In this document: piece after piece, positions 27,201-35,402 of the stretch
Layout: each line of letters starts with the position of its first letter
Position numbering within the stretch: the first letter of the stretch is position 1
Source: Deltaproteobacteria bacterium
GTDB lineage: Bacteria > Myxococcota_A > UBA9160 > SZUA-336
NCBI GenBank assembly: GCA_029261925.1
Contig: JAJDAJ010000091.1
Location: forward strand, 1-64,000
Reading direction: 5' to 3'
DNA length: 64,000 nt
Notes under the pieces: generated by a model
Told to the model about the DNA's origin: nothing
The model's input: the letters and a program-made list of their open reading frames with translations, nothing else
Database searches by the model: none
Program-made: the position numbers and the translations under genes

Positions 27201-28420
27201 TGCCGCCCCCCGCGTACTCGCGCGCGGAGGGTCTGCATCCCGCCGGCGTGCTCACGGACCTGGTCGATGCACTCCTGCGGCGCGCGGCCATCACCGAGGA
27301 TCCCGTCGAGCGGGCCTCCTGGCTGGTGCGCGCACGCACGAGACTCGAGGACTTCAACCTGAGCGAGCTCGACGACTACTTCGGAGACGAGTGCGTGACC
27401 GCGTCGCGCCGACGGCCCCTGGAGTCGGTCCCGGGGACGCTGATCGTGCATCCGGTCGTCCTGCCCGATCGCATCGAGCTCGTGATCAGCGACGGCGACG
27501 GGATCCGGAGCATCGCGGTGCAGGTCCCCGCGTCGCGCGTGGAGGAGGTGGCGCGCGCCTTTCGCCGCCACCTCCAGCAGCCGGAGTCGCGGCGCTACCT
27601 CCGCGAGGCGTGGCAGCTCCACGACTGGCTCGTGCAGCCGCTGGCCGATCAGCTCCCCGATGCGGGGGGTACGCTGGTCGTGGTGCCGTTCGGTCCGCTG
27701 CGCGGCATCCCGTTCGCGGCGCTGCAGGATCGCGAGAGCGGCCGGTTCCTGGTGGAGCGACTCGCGGTGGCCGTGGCACCGGGCCTCGCGCTCACGGACC
27801 TGCGCGCGCTGGACCGCACGCACGCACGCACCCTGCGCGCGGGTCTGACGCGGCCCGTGCAGGGCTTCCGCCCGCTGCCCCACGTGGCCGAGGAGCTGGC
27901 CGCGATCGGGTCGACGTTCGGCGGAGCCTCGCTGGTCGACGGTGCCTTCGTTCGCGACGCCTTCACCGCGGCCGTCGAGAGCGAGCCCTGGGGCATCGTG
28001 CACATCGCCTCCCACGCGCGCATCGCCGGGCGGGAGGAGGAAGCGTTCCTGCTCACCTGGGACGATCGGCTGGGCATGCAGGACCTGGCGGAGCTTCTCC
28101 GCGCGACCGACGTGCGCCCGGTGCCGCTGGAGCTGCTCACCCTGAGCGCCTGCGAGACGGCCGTGGGCGACGGGCGGGCCGCGCTCGGCCTCGCGGGCAC
28201 GGCGGTGCGTGCGGGCGCCCGCAGCACCCTCGCAACCCTGTGGACCATCGACGATCGCGCATCGGCGCGGCTGGTCAGCCGCTTCTACACCCATCTGAGT
28301 ACTCCCGGGATCTCGCGAGCCGAGTCGCTGCGGCGGGCGCAGCTCGAGCTCCTGGACGACGGGCGCCTCGGCCACCCGGTCTACTGGTCGGCCTTCGTGC
28401 TGATCGGGAGCTGGCTATGA
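24209..28420 (+). CDS. TpsA-type exoprotein fused to a C-terminal TPR-CHAT protease domain
   Basis: The 1403-residue protein has a long signal peptide (to about residue 33). A filamentous-haemagglutinin N-terminal (TPS) domain (about 34-300) contains NVFHSFEQFDIARGESAVFF and VDLFLIDPGGITFGPGA. A beta-helix made of G-rich repeats runs to about 690 and ends with SSIDASSRFGVDGQV. TPR-like helices (about 735-1060) and a CHAT domain (about 1090-1403) follow. The CHAT His-Cys dyad is intact: His1269 in VHIASHA and Cys1315 in LSACETAVGD. In the second locus of this window the TpsA and CHAT parts are separate genes. It overlaps the TpsB gene by four bases. Inference: the protease domain is carried to the cell surface by the TPS route. 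Confidence 0.85.
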   Translation: MNARLPHVLQPRRLVLAATCCLILGWTGPSTAQVIFDQSTPLPGPAGRSGTLIEIPQSRGTSRGPNVFHSFEQFDIARGESAVFFSDPAVERVIARVTGAGGSLIDGEIGVGNPVDLFLIDPGGITFGPGAILPAGPGFFASTAHRLRLGGGVDVRTDAPDAIPLLATQGIEAFGFIDADAAPLVVDGSRLFFQAAGQTLGLLGGDLEIRGLAASGESGGGFVSARAGRILLGSAAPGDELALLPGADERPASVELRGRGGSIALIDDAIVSASASDPDLGTVSQGVGSIRVRAHQMRIVDSDLRALRVGAGLSEPGRIDISLAGELWIEHVARSDAAGGFRASGIFARKLAELGGIRGDGDAAAIDIRAGSLRLLGGARISSTTEDGGLGGAITLDVADDLLIRGGIAETPGGIYSSAEGTGAAGTIDARAGSLIMEQRGVIVAQTELLRDGPGPSGIAGTIALDVGTAIVRGDARIDSSSGPGGGGAGTIELVARESVLLTGSSGQGAFSGVSAIAKPGSLGAPGVISVSAPVVEIRDGARITTEAAGGASGARVQLAARDRIELLGGARVEASATGELDGGEVDLRAGTMLRIDGSSVSASVVDGDGGNVTVDPRFVILRNGEIVARAQGGDGGNIDITADFLLASQSSIDASSRFGVDGQVVLRSPDVDVAGSIEAPSASFVDPDALLRDHCAARARRARSSFVYSGPAAAPEGAEQLPAATYRRSAGGAADDPLAGVHERIARGDLHEAARRLDALPGGADALALRARIARRSGDTAGALGLLDRADAAAAESSTRARIALDRGALLADLGRDPEADEVWEQALGSCGPDEMLCAKLRLARTGLLEPRERARELVAIAADLAARPASGEVLRVELYTALQLARAAALLDDEPLRMGTGERLVSIASRAGAEGAARVESGAWGHLAVMYEVAGRHREALILARRALRAAGRAGATALEGRWQHLVGRQLAASGELDAAIEALMPALHALQSLRLPPPAYSRAEGLHPAGVLTDLVDALLRRAAITEDPVERASWLVRARTRLEDFNLSELDDYFGDECVTASRRRPLESVPGTLIVHPVVLPDRIELVISDGDGIRSIAVQVPASRVEEVARAFRRHLQQPESRRYLREAWQLHDWLVQPLADQLPDAGGTLVVVPFGPLRGIPFAALQDRESGRFLVERLAVAVAPGLALTDLRALDRTHARTLRAGLTRPVQGFRPLPHVAEELAAIGSTFGGASLVDGAFVRDAFTAAVESEPWGIVHIASHARIAGREEEAFLLTWDDRLGMQDLAELLRATDVRPVPLELLTLSACETAVGDGRAALGLAGTAVRAGARSTLATLWTIDDRASARLVSRFYTHLSTPGISRAESLRRAQLELLDDGRLGHPVYWSAFVLIGSWL

Positions 28421-30033
28421 GCGCGCGCCGGACCGCGCGGGTCGCGCTGGCCCTGATCGCGCTGGCCGGCAGCTCGCGGGCGGGGGACGGAGAGCCGCTG
28501 CGCCTTCCCGAGGTGAGCGAGACCGCGGCCGATCGCGTGGGACCCGCTCCCCGGATCCGCGCGTTTCGCTTCGAGGGAAATCGCGCCCTGAGCGACGCAC
28601 AGCTGCGAGCCGCGCTCGAGCCGCTCCGGGGGCGGCCGCTGGCCCCCGAGGAGCTCGTCTCGGCCCGGGATACCGTCACGCGACTGTACGCGGCGCACGG
28701 CTACGTGACGTCCGGGGCGATCGTTCCCGATCAGATCGTCGACGAGGGCGTGGTGCGCATCTCGATCGTCGAGGGCAGCCCTCCGCGCCTGAGCATCGAC
28801 GCACCGCCGCGGCAGGCGCACGCCCTGCGACGGGTGCTGCAGCAGGCATCGTCGCGACCGCTGGACGTGGCGCGCCTCGAGGACGCGCTGCGGCGGGCCC
28901 AGGAGAGCCCGGCCATCGAGCGTCTTCACGCCGAGCTGGCGCCGGGCGCCAGTCCCGGCTCCAGCGTCCTGCGCGTGCGTGTCGACGAGGGCCGCCCCTG
29001 GGCTCTCGGGCTGCGCGTGTCGGACGGGCATGCGCCCAGCGTCGGTGCGACGGGCGCGGAGCTGCTCGTGCGACGGCACGGCCTGGCCGCGGCGGACGAC
29101 GTCCTCGACGTGGCCGTGGAGCGGAGCCGGGGGCTCGACGCGATCGAGATCGGGTACCGGCTACCGATCGGCGCCCGCAGCGAGCTGGAGGCGAGCTTCC
29201 GTCGCAGCCGCAGCGAGGTCGTCGAGCGCCCGTTCGACGTCCTCGACATCGAGAGTGACTACGTCGCATACCGGCTCGGCGCCTCGCACACGCTGCGTCG
29301 CCGGCCCGGCTCGCGCATGTGGATCGGGCTGGCCGGCGAGCTCCGGCGCGGCGAGACGTTCCTGCTGGGCGATCGCTTCTCCTTCTCTCCAGGCCCTCGA
29401 GACGGGGTGTCCAGGGTCAGCGCACTGCGCCTGCTGGCGGGCTGGACCGCCCGCCGGCCCTCGCTGGCCATCTCCGCCCGGTCCCGGCTGAGCATCGGCC
29501 TGGATGTCCTCGGTGCCACGCGCGTCAGCAAGCACGCCACGGGATCCGGGATTCCCGATGGCAGCTTCGTCTCCTGGCTCGGGCAGCTGCAGCTGGCGGC
29601 GCGACTGCCGGAGACGCTGCGGTCGGCCGTCCTGCACGGGCGCATCGATCTCCAGCTCACGCGCGATCCGCTCCTGTCGCTCGAGCGCTTCGCGATCGGC
29701 GGCCCACGAACGGTTCGCGGCTACTCGACCCACGAGCTGGTGCGCGACAACGGCGTGGCGGCGTCGCTCGAGCTGCGCGTGCCGCTGCGCCGGGACGTGC
29801 GCGGCGTCCCTCTGCTCGAGCTCGCACCCTTCGTCGACGTCGGTCGTGCCTGGAACGAGTCGCGCGGCGCCGGCCCGCGCACCCTGGCGAGCGTCGGTGC
29901 CGGGATCCACTGGCGCGCGCGGCCCGGGCTGCGGCTGAGCCTGGAGGCCGCGAAGCGCCTGCGGCGCACGCACCTGGAGCGCAGCGGCCTGCGCGACCAC
30001 GGCCTGCACGCCGCGGCGAGCTGGGACTTCTGA
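28417..30033 (+). CDS. TpsB outer-membrane transporter (FhaC/ShlB family)
   Basis: The 538-residue protein has a signal peptide (about 22 residues). POTRA domain sequence follows at about 45-125 (IRAFRFEGNRALSD, then YVTSGAIVPDQIVDEGVVRI). The rest is a 16-stranded beta-barrel with the family VRGY motif (Arg434), which in FhaC lies on the loop inside the pore. It ends in a phenylalanine, as BAM-assembled barrels do. It starts at ATG 28417 within the upstream stop (ATGA), so it is co-translated with the TpsA-CHAT fusion and is its presumed exporter. It is convergent with the propeller protein at 30043. Confidence 0.87.
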   Translation: MSARRTARVALALIALAGSSRAGDGEPLRLPEVSETAADRVGPAPRIRAFRFEGNRALSDAQLRAALEPLRGRPLAPEELVSARDTVTRLYAAHGYVTSGAIVPDQIVDEGVVRISIVEGSPPRLSIDAPPRQAHALRRVLQQASSRPLDVARLEDALRRAQESPAIERLHAELAPGASPGSSVLRVRVDEGRPWALGLRVSDGHAPSVGATGAELLVRRHGLAAADDVLDVAVERSRGLDAIEIGYRLPIGARSELEASFRRSRSEVVERPFDVLDIESDYVAYRLGASHTLRRRPGSRMWIGLAGELRRGETFLLGDRFSFSPGPRDGVSRVSALRLLAGWTARRPSLAISARSRLSIGLDVLGATRVSKHATGSGIPDGSFVSWLGQLQLAARLPETLRSAVLHGRIDLQLTRDPLLSLERFAIGGPRTVRGYSTHELVRDNGVAASLELRVPLRRDVRGVPLLELAPFVDVGRAWNESRGAGPRTLASVGAGIHWRARPGLRLSLEAAKRLRRTHLERSGLRDHGLHAAASWDF

Positions 30034-30042
30034 GCCCGCGGC

Positions 30043-32583
30043 TCAGCGGCAGCTGTCGACGGGCTGCTGACCCGCGACGAGCATGCCGCGCAGCACGGCG
30101 AGCTCGGCGCGCGAGCAGGCGTCGCCGCTTGCGCCGAGCTGGCAGCGCGCGGGATCGTGCGCGGGAACCGCCCGGCCCGCCCCGATGCGCGCGATCAGCA
30201 CCACGTCGACCAGATCGGTGGCGTCGCCGCCCGCGTCGCCGCTGGCGTTCACGTCGGTGCACTGGCAGCGATCTCCGGCGAGGATCGCGTCGCCGTTCTC
30301 CTGGCCCGGATTGCGGTCGAAGAACGTCGACGCCGAGGCGCCCGGGCAGTTGTCGCAGCGATCGAGCACGCCGTCGAGGTCGACGTCGGGTCGGGCATCC
30401 TCGGGCGTGACGCCGACCCAGAAGTTGGAGAAGCCCGCCTCGCTCTCGAACGCACCCTGCACGGTCTGGTACGCCCACTCGCAGCAGTTCCAGCCCCGCC
30501 CCTGGGCGGCGTCCTGGTGTCCGATCGGCTGGCTGGTCGCGTCGCCGCCGCCGAGGAACACGCACGTGCCCAGGGCGGGGTCGCCCGCGTCGCGCCACTG
30601 GAAGTCTGCACCGTCCGGGATGAACTCGCCGTACTCGGCCTCGTTCTCGGCGGTGGCGGCGCCCGTCCGGCAGATCGCGGGATCGCTGCAGAAGCTCTGC
30701 ACGCTGGCGGCCGGCGGCTTGGTACGCGTGCGCAGCTCCGCGCTGAACGCGCCCGCGGCGGTGGAGCCGGCGCCGCGCTGAACGCGCACGAAGCAGCTCG
30801 CGTGGCGCTCCAGGGGCGAGGCGAAGGCGTCCTCGCTCAGGTAGAGGAACAGCGGCACGACCCACTCGCCGTCGTCGCTCTCGGGCGGCAGGATCTTCGC
30901 GTCGGCGAAGTCGACCTTGATCGGGGCGAACTGCTCCAGGTTCGGGGCGTCGTCCTGCTCGAGCGCGGCGAGGTCGGCGCCGCTGCAGATGCTCACGATC
31001 TCCAGGTCGCGGTTCCGGGCGAGATCCACCGCCACGCGGATCTCGCCCCGGCCGGGCACGCCGTCCAGATCGATCGAGACCGCGGGCGCGTCGTCCAGAT
31101 CCGCGACCAGGGCGAGCGGCAGCACGGCGGCCGGGCACGCGTCGCCGATGCCGTCGCCGTCGGCGTCCAGCTGTCCCGGATCGAACTCGAACGGACACAC
31201 GTCGTCTAGGTTCACCACTCCGTCGCACTCGGCGTCCTGAAGGCGCGCTGCGCCGGGGTCACCGCCGTCGATGCAGCGCGCGATGGCGAGAGCGTCGCGC
31301 GGCGTGGCGGGAGCCTCGTCTCCGGCGACCGCGATGTGCCCGTCCCCCGTGGCCGCCACGTCGGCGAAGCGATCGGGGATCGCGCCGAGGCTGCGGGACT
31401 CCTGCCAGTCGATGGCGCCGCTGGCCGGGTCGAGTCGTGCGATCCAGGCGTCGTCACCGGCGACGCCGCGGAGATGGCCCACGACCACCGGCATGCCCGT
31501 CGCGTCGAGGATCAGCGCCGTCGCGGCGTCGTCGCCGGACGTCGGGCCGTCGAGGTCCACGTCCCAGACCACTGCGCCGGTCACCGCGTCGAGACGAACG
31601 ACCAGCGCGTCCTTTCCGGTGCCGGCGTTCGGCCGCGCGCCGGCCGCCCAGACCGAGCCGCCCGAGACCACGAGATCGACCAGGCTGCCCTGGTCCTCCC
31701 CCATCATGCCGGGCAGCGAGCGTCGCCAGAGCTCGGTGCCGTCGAGCCCCGCCAGCTTCACGACGACGGGCTGTCCCCCGGAGCCGTCGTTGTCGAGGAA
31801 GCCCGCGGCGTAGACGTCGCCCGCCGCGTCCGTGGTCACGGCGTCGAGCTGGTCGAACTCATCGGCGAGCCCGTTGGGCGTCTCGTCCCACACGGTGGAC
31901 CCCGTGAGGCCGTCGAGCTTCGCGACGAACGCGTCGACCGTCCCGCCCGCGTTGGTCACGAAGCCGGCGACCACGATGTCGCCCGCCGGATCGACGGCCA
32001 CGGCGTTCAGACCGTCGAAGTCGCTGCCACCGCCGTCCAGGATGCTCTCCCAGACCACCGAGCCGTCGCTGCCCGAGAGCCGCCAGGCCGCGAGATCCCG
32101 GCCGGTCCCGGGGCCCTCCAGGCCGCCGACCGCGATCACGTCGCCCCCGGCGGCCAGCGCGAGGCCGCGCGCGGTCTCGTCGGCGAAGGCCGACGCGCTG
32201 CCCGAGCGCTGGAAGATCGCCGGCCACGTCGGCGCGCCCGTGCGGGGATCGAGCCGCGCCACGGCCAGGTCCGGGCCGCTGCCCTGGACCTGGCCGGCGA
32301 CCACTGCGCCGCCCGCGGCGTCGAGCACCAGCGCCTCGGCGCGCCCCGCACCCAGCAGCGTCGACCAGAGCACGGCCCCGCTGTGCCCCGAGAGCCGCGC
32401 CGCCGCCAGCTCGCCGCCGAGCTGGCCGGCCACCACCGGATCGCCCCCGGCGGCGGTCGCCACGGCGGTCCAGCCGCCCGGGCCGGCGCCGCCCGGGATG
32501 CTGCGATCCCAGGCCCCCGCAGGCAGCGCCAGCAGGAGCAGCATGGGGAGCAGGATCGAGCGTGCCCGGGGGGGGACCGGCAT
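30043..32583 (-). CDS. Large secreted beta-propeller protein with thrombospondin-3 and five-Cys C-terminal module
   Basis: The 846-residue protein has a signal peptide (about 24 residues). About eight repeats follow, of the form G..VVAG, AARLSG..G.VLW....L, resembling PQQ/SBBP-type propeller blades (about 25-450). Then come a DxDGDGIGDAC thrombospondin-3 stretch, a beta-rich region with scattered cysteines, and a final 74 residues (30046-30267) with a C-x-C pair and three more cysteines. The same end module is found in the proteins at 2791-6177 and 48928-52275. It is convergent with TpsB, with only a 9 bp gap. Likely extracellular; ligand unknown. Confidence 0.78.
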   Translation of the reverse strand: MPVPPRARSILLPMLLLLALPAGAWDRSIPGGAGPGGWTAVATAAGGDPVVAGQLGGELAAARLSGHSGAVLWSTLLGAGRAEALVLDAAGGAVVAGQVQGSGPDLAVARLDPRTGAPTWPAIFQRSGSASAFADETARGLALAAGGDVIAVGGLEGPGTGRDLAAWRLSGSDGSVVWESILDGGGSDFDGLNAVAVDPAGDIVVAGFVTNAGGTVDAFVAKLDGLTGSTVWDETPNGLADEFDQLDAVTTDAAGDVYAAGFLDNDGSGGQPVVVKLAGLDGTELWRRSLPGMMGEDQGSLVDLVVSGGSVWAAGARPNAGTGKDALVVRLDAVTGAVVWDVDLDGPTSGDDAATALILDATGMPVVVGHLRGVAGDDAWIARLDPASGAIDWQESRSLGAIPDRFADVAATGDGHIAVAGDEAPATPRDALAIARCIDGGDPGAARLQDAECDGVVNLDDVCPFEFDPGQLDADGDGIGDACPAAVLPLALVADLDDAPAVSIDLDGVPGRGEIRVAVDLARNRDLEIVSICSGADLAALEQDDAPNLEQFAPIKVDFADAKILPPESDDGEWVVPLFLYLSEDAFASPLERHASCFVRVQRGAGSTAAGAFSAELRTRTKPPAASVQSFCSDPAICRTGAATAENEAEYGEFIPDGADFQWRDAGDPALGTCVFLGGGDATSQPIGHQDAAQGRGWNCCEWAYQTVQGAFESEAGFSNFWVGVTPEDARPDVDLDGVLDRCDNCPGASASTFFDRNPGQENGDAILAGDRCQCTDVNASGDAGGDATDLVDVVLIARIGAGRAVPAHDPARCQLGASGDACSRAELAVLRGMLVAGQQPVDSCR

Positions 32584-32711
32584 GCCGCATCTTACCCCGG
32601 CGAGACTTTCGCGATCGCTGCGCTGGCTCCCGAATCTGCCCGGGGCGCGATAGACTGCCCTCAACAGATCTGCGGGGGGCGGTCCGGCTCCCCGCCTGCA
32701 TGGAGGATTCG

Positions 32712-34445
32712 ATGACCGCGAGTGCGCGCGACGAGAAGATCATCCGGGTCGACATGTCGACCCTTGCCGTCTCGGTCGAGCCGTTTCCCGACGAGTGGTC
32801 GCTCCTGGGCGGGCGGGCGCTCTCGGCGCGCATCCTGGCGAGCGAGTGCGATCCGACCTGCGATCCCCTCGGTCCGGACAACGTGCTGGTCTTCGCGCCG
32901 GGCGTGCTGGCCGGCACCTCGGCTCCCACGTCGGGGCGGATCTCCGTGGGCGCCAAGAGCCCGCTGACGCACGGCATCAAGGAGGCGAACTCCGGCGGGA
33001 ATCCCGGCCAGCACCTCACCAAGCTCGGCTACCGCGCGATCGTGGTGACGGGCAAGCCCGAGGACGCGGAGGCGCGCTACGGCCTCGAGGTCGACGGCTC
33101 GGGCGCGCGCATCGTGGCGGCGGACGAGCTGCGGGGCCGCTGGAACTACGCGGCCTGCGAGGAGCTCGCAGAGGTGTACCCGAAGCAGGCCTCGTTCATC
33201 ACCTGCGGACCCGCGGGCGAGCTCCAGCTGGCCGGTGCGTCGGTGGCCTGCACCGATCAGGACAATCGCTACCCCACCCGCCATGCGGCGCGCGGCGGCC
33301 TGGGCGCGGTCATGGGCGCCAAGTGCCTGAAGTTCATCGCCATCGATCCGGGCAAGACCAAGCTGCGTCAGGCGGGGGACAAGAAGAAGTTCAACGAGCT
33401 GGTCAAGCAGTTCTCCAGGAACTACCTCGCCGGCCCGCAGCCACTCTCGAAGGGCACGGCGAGCAGCGTGCCCGTGGCGCAGATGCTGCAGACCTTCCCG
33501 TACAAGAACAGGGTGGAGGGGCAGTCGCCCGACGCCGAGCAGCTCGACGGCGCGCGCATCCACGAGAGCTTCGAGACGCGCGGCGGCGGCATGCACAACT
33601 GCCTGACCGGCTGCATCGTGCAGTGCTCCAACGTGGTGCACGACGCCGAGGGCAACTACAAGACCTCCGCGCTCGAGTTCGAGACCATCACGCTGCTGGG
33701 GTCGAACTGTGCCGTGACCTCGTGGGAGGACGTGGCCGACCTCGATCGTCTCTGTGACGAGGTCGGACTCGACACGATCGAGACCGGCGCCGCGCTGGCC
33801 GTCCTGATGGACGCCGGGGAGATGAACTGGGGCGACGTCGCCGGCATGAAGGACGCGATCGAGCAGATCGCGAACGGGACCGACCTGGGCAAGATGGTGG
33901 GCAACGGGGCGGCGGCGGTGGGCCACCACACGGGCCACCATCGGGTGCCGGTGGTCAAGGGCCAGGCGATCCCGGCCTGGGACCCGCGGCCGCTCAAGGC
34001 GACCGGCGTCACCTACGCCACCAGCCCCATGGGTGCCGACCACACGGCGGGTCTGATCATCAATCCCGGAATGCCCGAGGACCAGATGGCGCAGGCCTCG
34101 CAGGAGTCGCAGATCAAGAACGCGATCTGTGACTCGTCGGGCTTCTGCCAGTTCATCGGGCCGACCGTCGAGCAGATCCGCGAGCTGTACGTCGCCTTCG
34201 AGGGCCGTGACGTCACCCAGGAGGAGATCGTGGACTACGGCTGGCGCTGCCTCGCCGACGAGTGGGACTTCAACCGACGCGCGGGCTTCACCGACGCCGA
34301 CGACGACCTGCCCGACTGCATGAAGCAGGACGCGATCGGGCCCGCCAAGGTGGTCTTCGACGTGAAGCGCGAGGTGATCGCCGACGCGCGCCAGCGCAAG
34401 TCCCAGCTCAGCGACGACTTCTTCAGCAGCGCCGTCCTCGGCTAG
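32712..34445 (+). CDS. Aldehyde:ferredoxin oxidoreductase-like tungsto/molybdoenzyme
   Basis: The 577-residue protein belongs to the AOR family. These enzymes bind a bis-pterin tungsten or molybdenum cofactor plus a [4Fe-4S] cluster and oxidise aldehydes to acids, or act in related reactions. The N-terminal cofactor domain has GGRALSARIL and SGRISVGAKSPLT. The cysteine set is Cys297-x3-Cys301-x3-Cys305 with a later Cys473/Cys479 pair; this differs from the C-x2-C-x3-C usual in archaeal AOR. ATG 32712 is preceded by GGAGG; an ATG at 32700 overlaps that site. No ferredoxin or pterin gene is adjacent. Confidence 0.83.
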   Translation: MTASARDEKIIRVDMSTLAVSVEPFPDEWSLLGGRALSARILASECDPTCDPLGPDNVLVFAPGVLAGTSAPTSGRISVGAKSPLTHGIKEANSGGNPGQHLTKLGYRAIVVTGKPEDAEARYGLEVDGSGARIVAADELRGRWNYAACEELAEVYPKQASFITCGPAGELQLAGASVACTDQDNRYPTRHAARGGLGAVMGAKCLKFIAIDPGKTKLRQAGDKKKFNELVKQFSRNYLAGPQPLSKGTASSVPVAQMLQTFPYKNRVEGQSPDAEQLDGARIHESFETRGGGMHNCLTGCIVQCSNVVHDAEGNYKTSALEFETITLLGSNCAVTSWEDVADLDRLCDEVGLDTIETGAALAVLMDAGEMNWGDVAGMKDAIEQIANGTDLGKMVGNGAAAVGHHTGHHRVPVVKGQAIPAWDPRPLKATGVTYATSPMGADHTAGLIINPGMPEDQMAQASQESQIKNAICDSSGFCQFIGPTVEQIRELYVAFEGRDVTQEEIVDYGWRCLADEWDFNRRAGFTDADDDLPDCMKQDAIGPAKVVFDVKREVIADARQRKSQLSDDFFSSAVLG

Positions 34446-34511
34446 CCCGGGGCCCGACACGCGGGCGGTCGCACGGAGGGTGGCAGGTGCGTCGCCGCGC
34501 GCGGGGAGCGC

Positions 34512-35381
34512 GTGCTGAGCGGGCCGCTCCTGGTCAGCGCGGGCGCGCTGATCATCTCGACGGCGCCGGTGTTCTTCGCGCTCTCCGGCGCCGAGCCGTC
34601 GGTCGGTGCGCTGCTTCGCTTCGCCTACGCACTGCCACCGCTGCTGCTCCTGTGCGCGCTGCGGCCGACGGCGCGCGCGTCGTTCGGCCGCCAGGGCTGG
34701 CTCGCCCTGGGCGTGGCATCGGGAGCCTTCTTCGCCGCCGACATGCTGACCTGGCACCGCTCCATCGCGCTGATCGGCGCCGGGCCGGCGACGCTGCTGG
34801 CGAACACGCAGGTGCTCTGGATCACCCTCTTCGGCGTCGCCTTCCTGGCCGAGCGACCCGGCCGCGGCTTCTGGCTGGCGCTCCCCGTGCTCGCGGTCGG
34901 GATGCTCCTGCTCTGCGGGGTCACGCCGTCGGGATTCGCGCGCGCGAGTGATGGCCCGGGCCTGGCGTACGGTGCAGCCTCGGGGGCGATGTACGCGGGC
35001 GCGCTGCTCTGCCTGCGGCAGGCGCAGCGCAGCGCTCGGATCGCGCCCGAGGCGGCCCTGGTGGTGCAGCTCTCGGCCGCACTGTGCGCGGTGGCGGCCG
35101 CCGCCTGGCTGGGAGGCGAGTCGCTGGATCTCGAGCCGCAGCAGCACGGCTGGCTGCTCGCGCTGGCCTGGGGGCCGCAGGTCCTCGGCTGGCTCTGCAT
35201 CAGTGCGGGGATCCGCCGTGCCCCCGCCTACCAGGGCGGGGTGCTGCTGCTGCTCCAGCCGGTCGGGAGTCTGCTGCTCGGCTGGTGGGTGCTGGCGCAG
35301 GCGCTCACCCCGGGCCGCTGGATCGGCGCCGCGCTGGTGCTCGGCGGCGTGGCGGCCTCGCTCGCGGCGGCGCGGCGCTGA
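34512..35381 (+). CDS. EamA/DMT-family transporter
   Basis: The 289-residue protein has ten hydrophobic helices in two similar halves, as in drug/metabolite transporters. Helix 3-4 contains DMLTWHRSIALIGAGPATLLANTQVLW, and the second half ends with LLQPVGSLLLGWWVLAQALTPGRWIGAALVLGG, the classic EamA ending. The start is GTG, 66 bases after the AOR gene on the same strand. It may export or exchange a small metabolite; substrate unknown. Confidence 0.82.
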   Translation: MLSGPLLVSAGALIISTAPVFFALSGAEPSVGALLRFAYALPPLLLLCALRPTARASFGRQGWLALGVASGAFFAADMLTWHRSIALIGAGPATLLANTQVLWITLFGVAFLAERPGRGFWLALPVLAVGMLLLCGVTPSGFARASDGPGLAYGAASGAMYAGALLCLRQAQRSARIAPEAALVVQLSAALCAVAAAAWLGGESLDLEPQQHGWLLALAWGPQVLGWLCISAGIRRAPAYQGGVLLLLQPVGSLLLGWWVLAQALTPGRWIGAALVLGGVAASLAAARR

Positions 35382-35402
35382 GCGCGCCCCGGATCCGGCG
35401 CC

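Noticed and set aside
24221..28375. Open frame of 1384 codons on the minus strand
   Set aside because: It is antisense to the TpsA-CHAT fusion, whose domains and catalytic residues are clear. The antisense translation has no recognisable motif.
34206..34216. GTGACGTCAC palindrome in the AOR gene
   Set aside because: It is coding and has a two-base spacer, so it does not fit the six-base spacing of the other sites.
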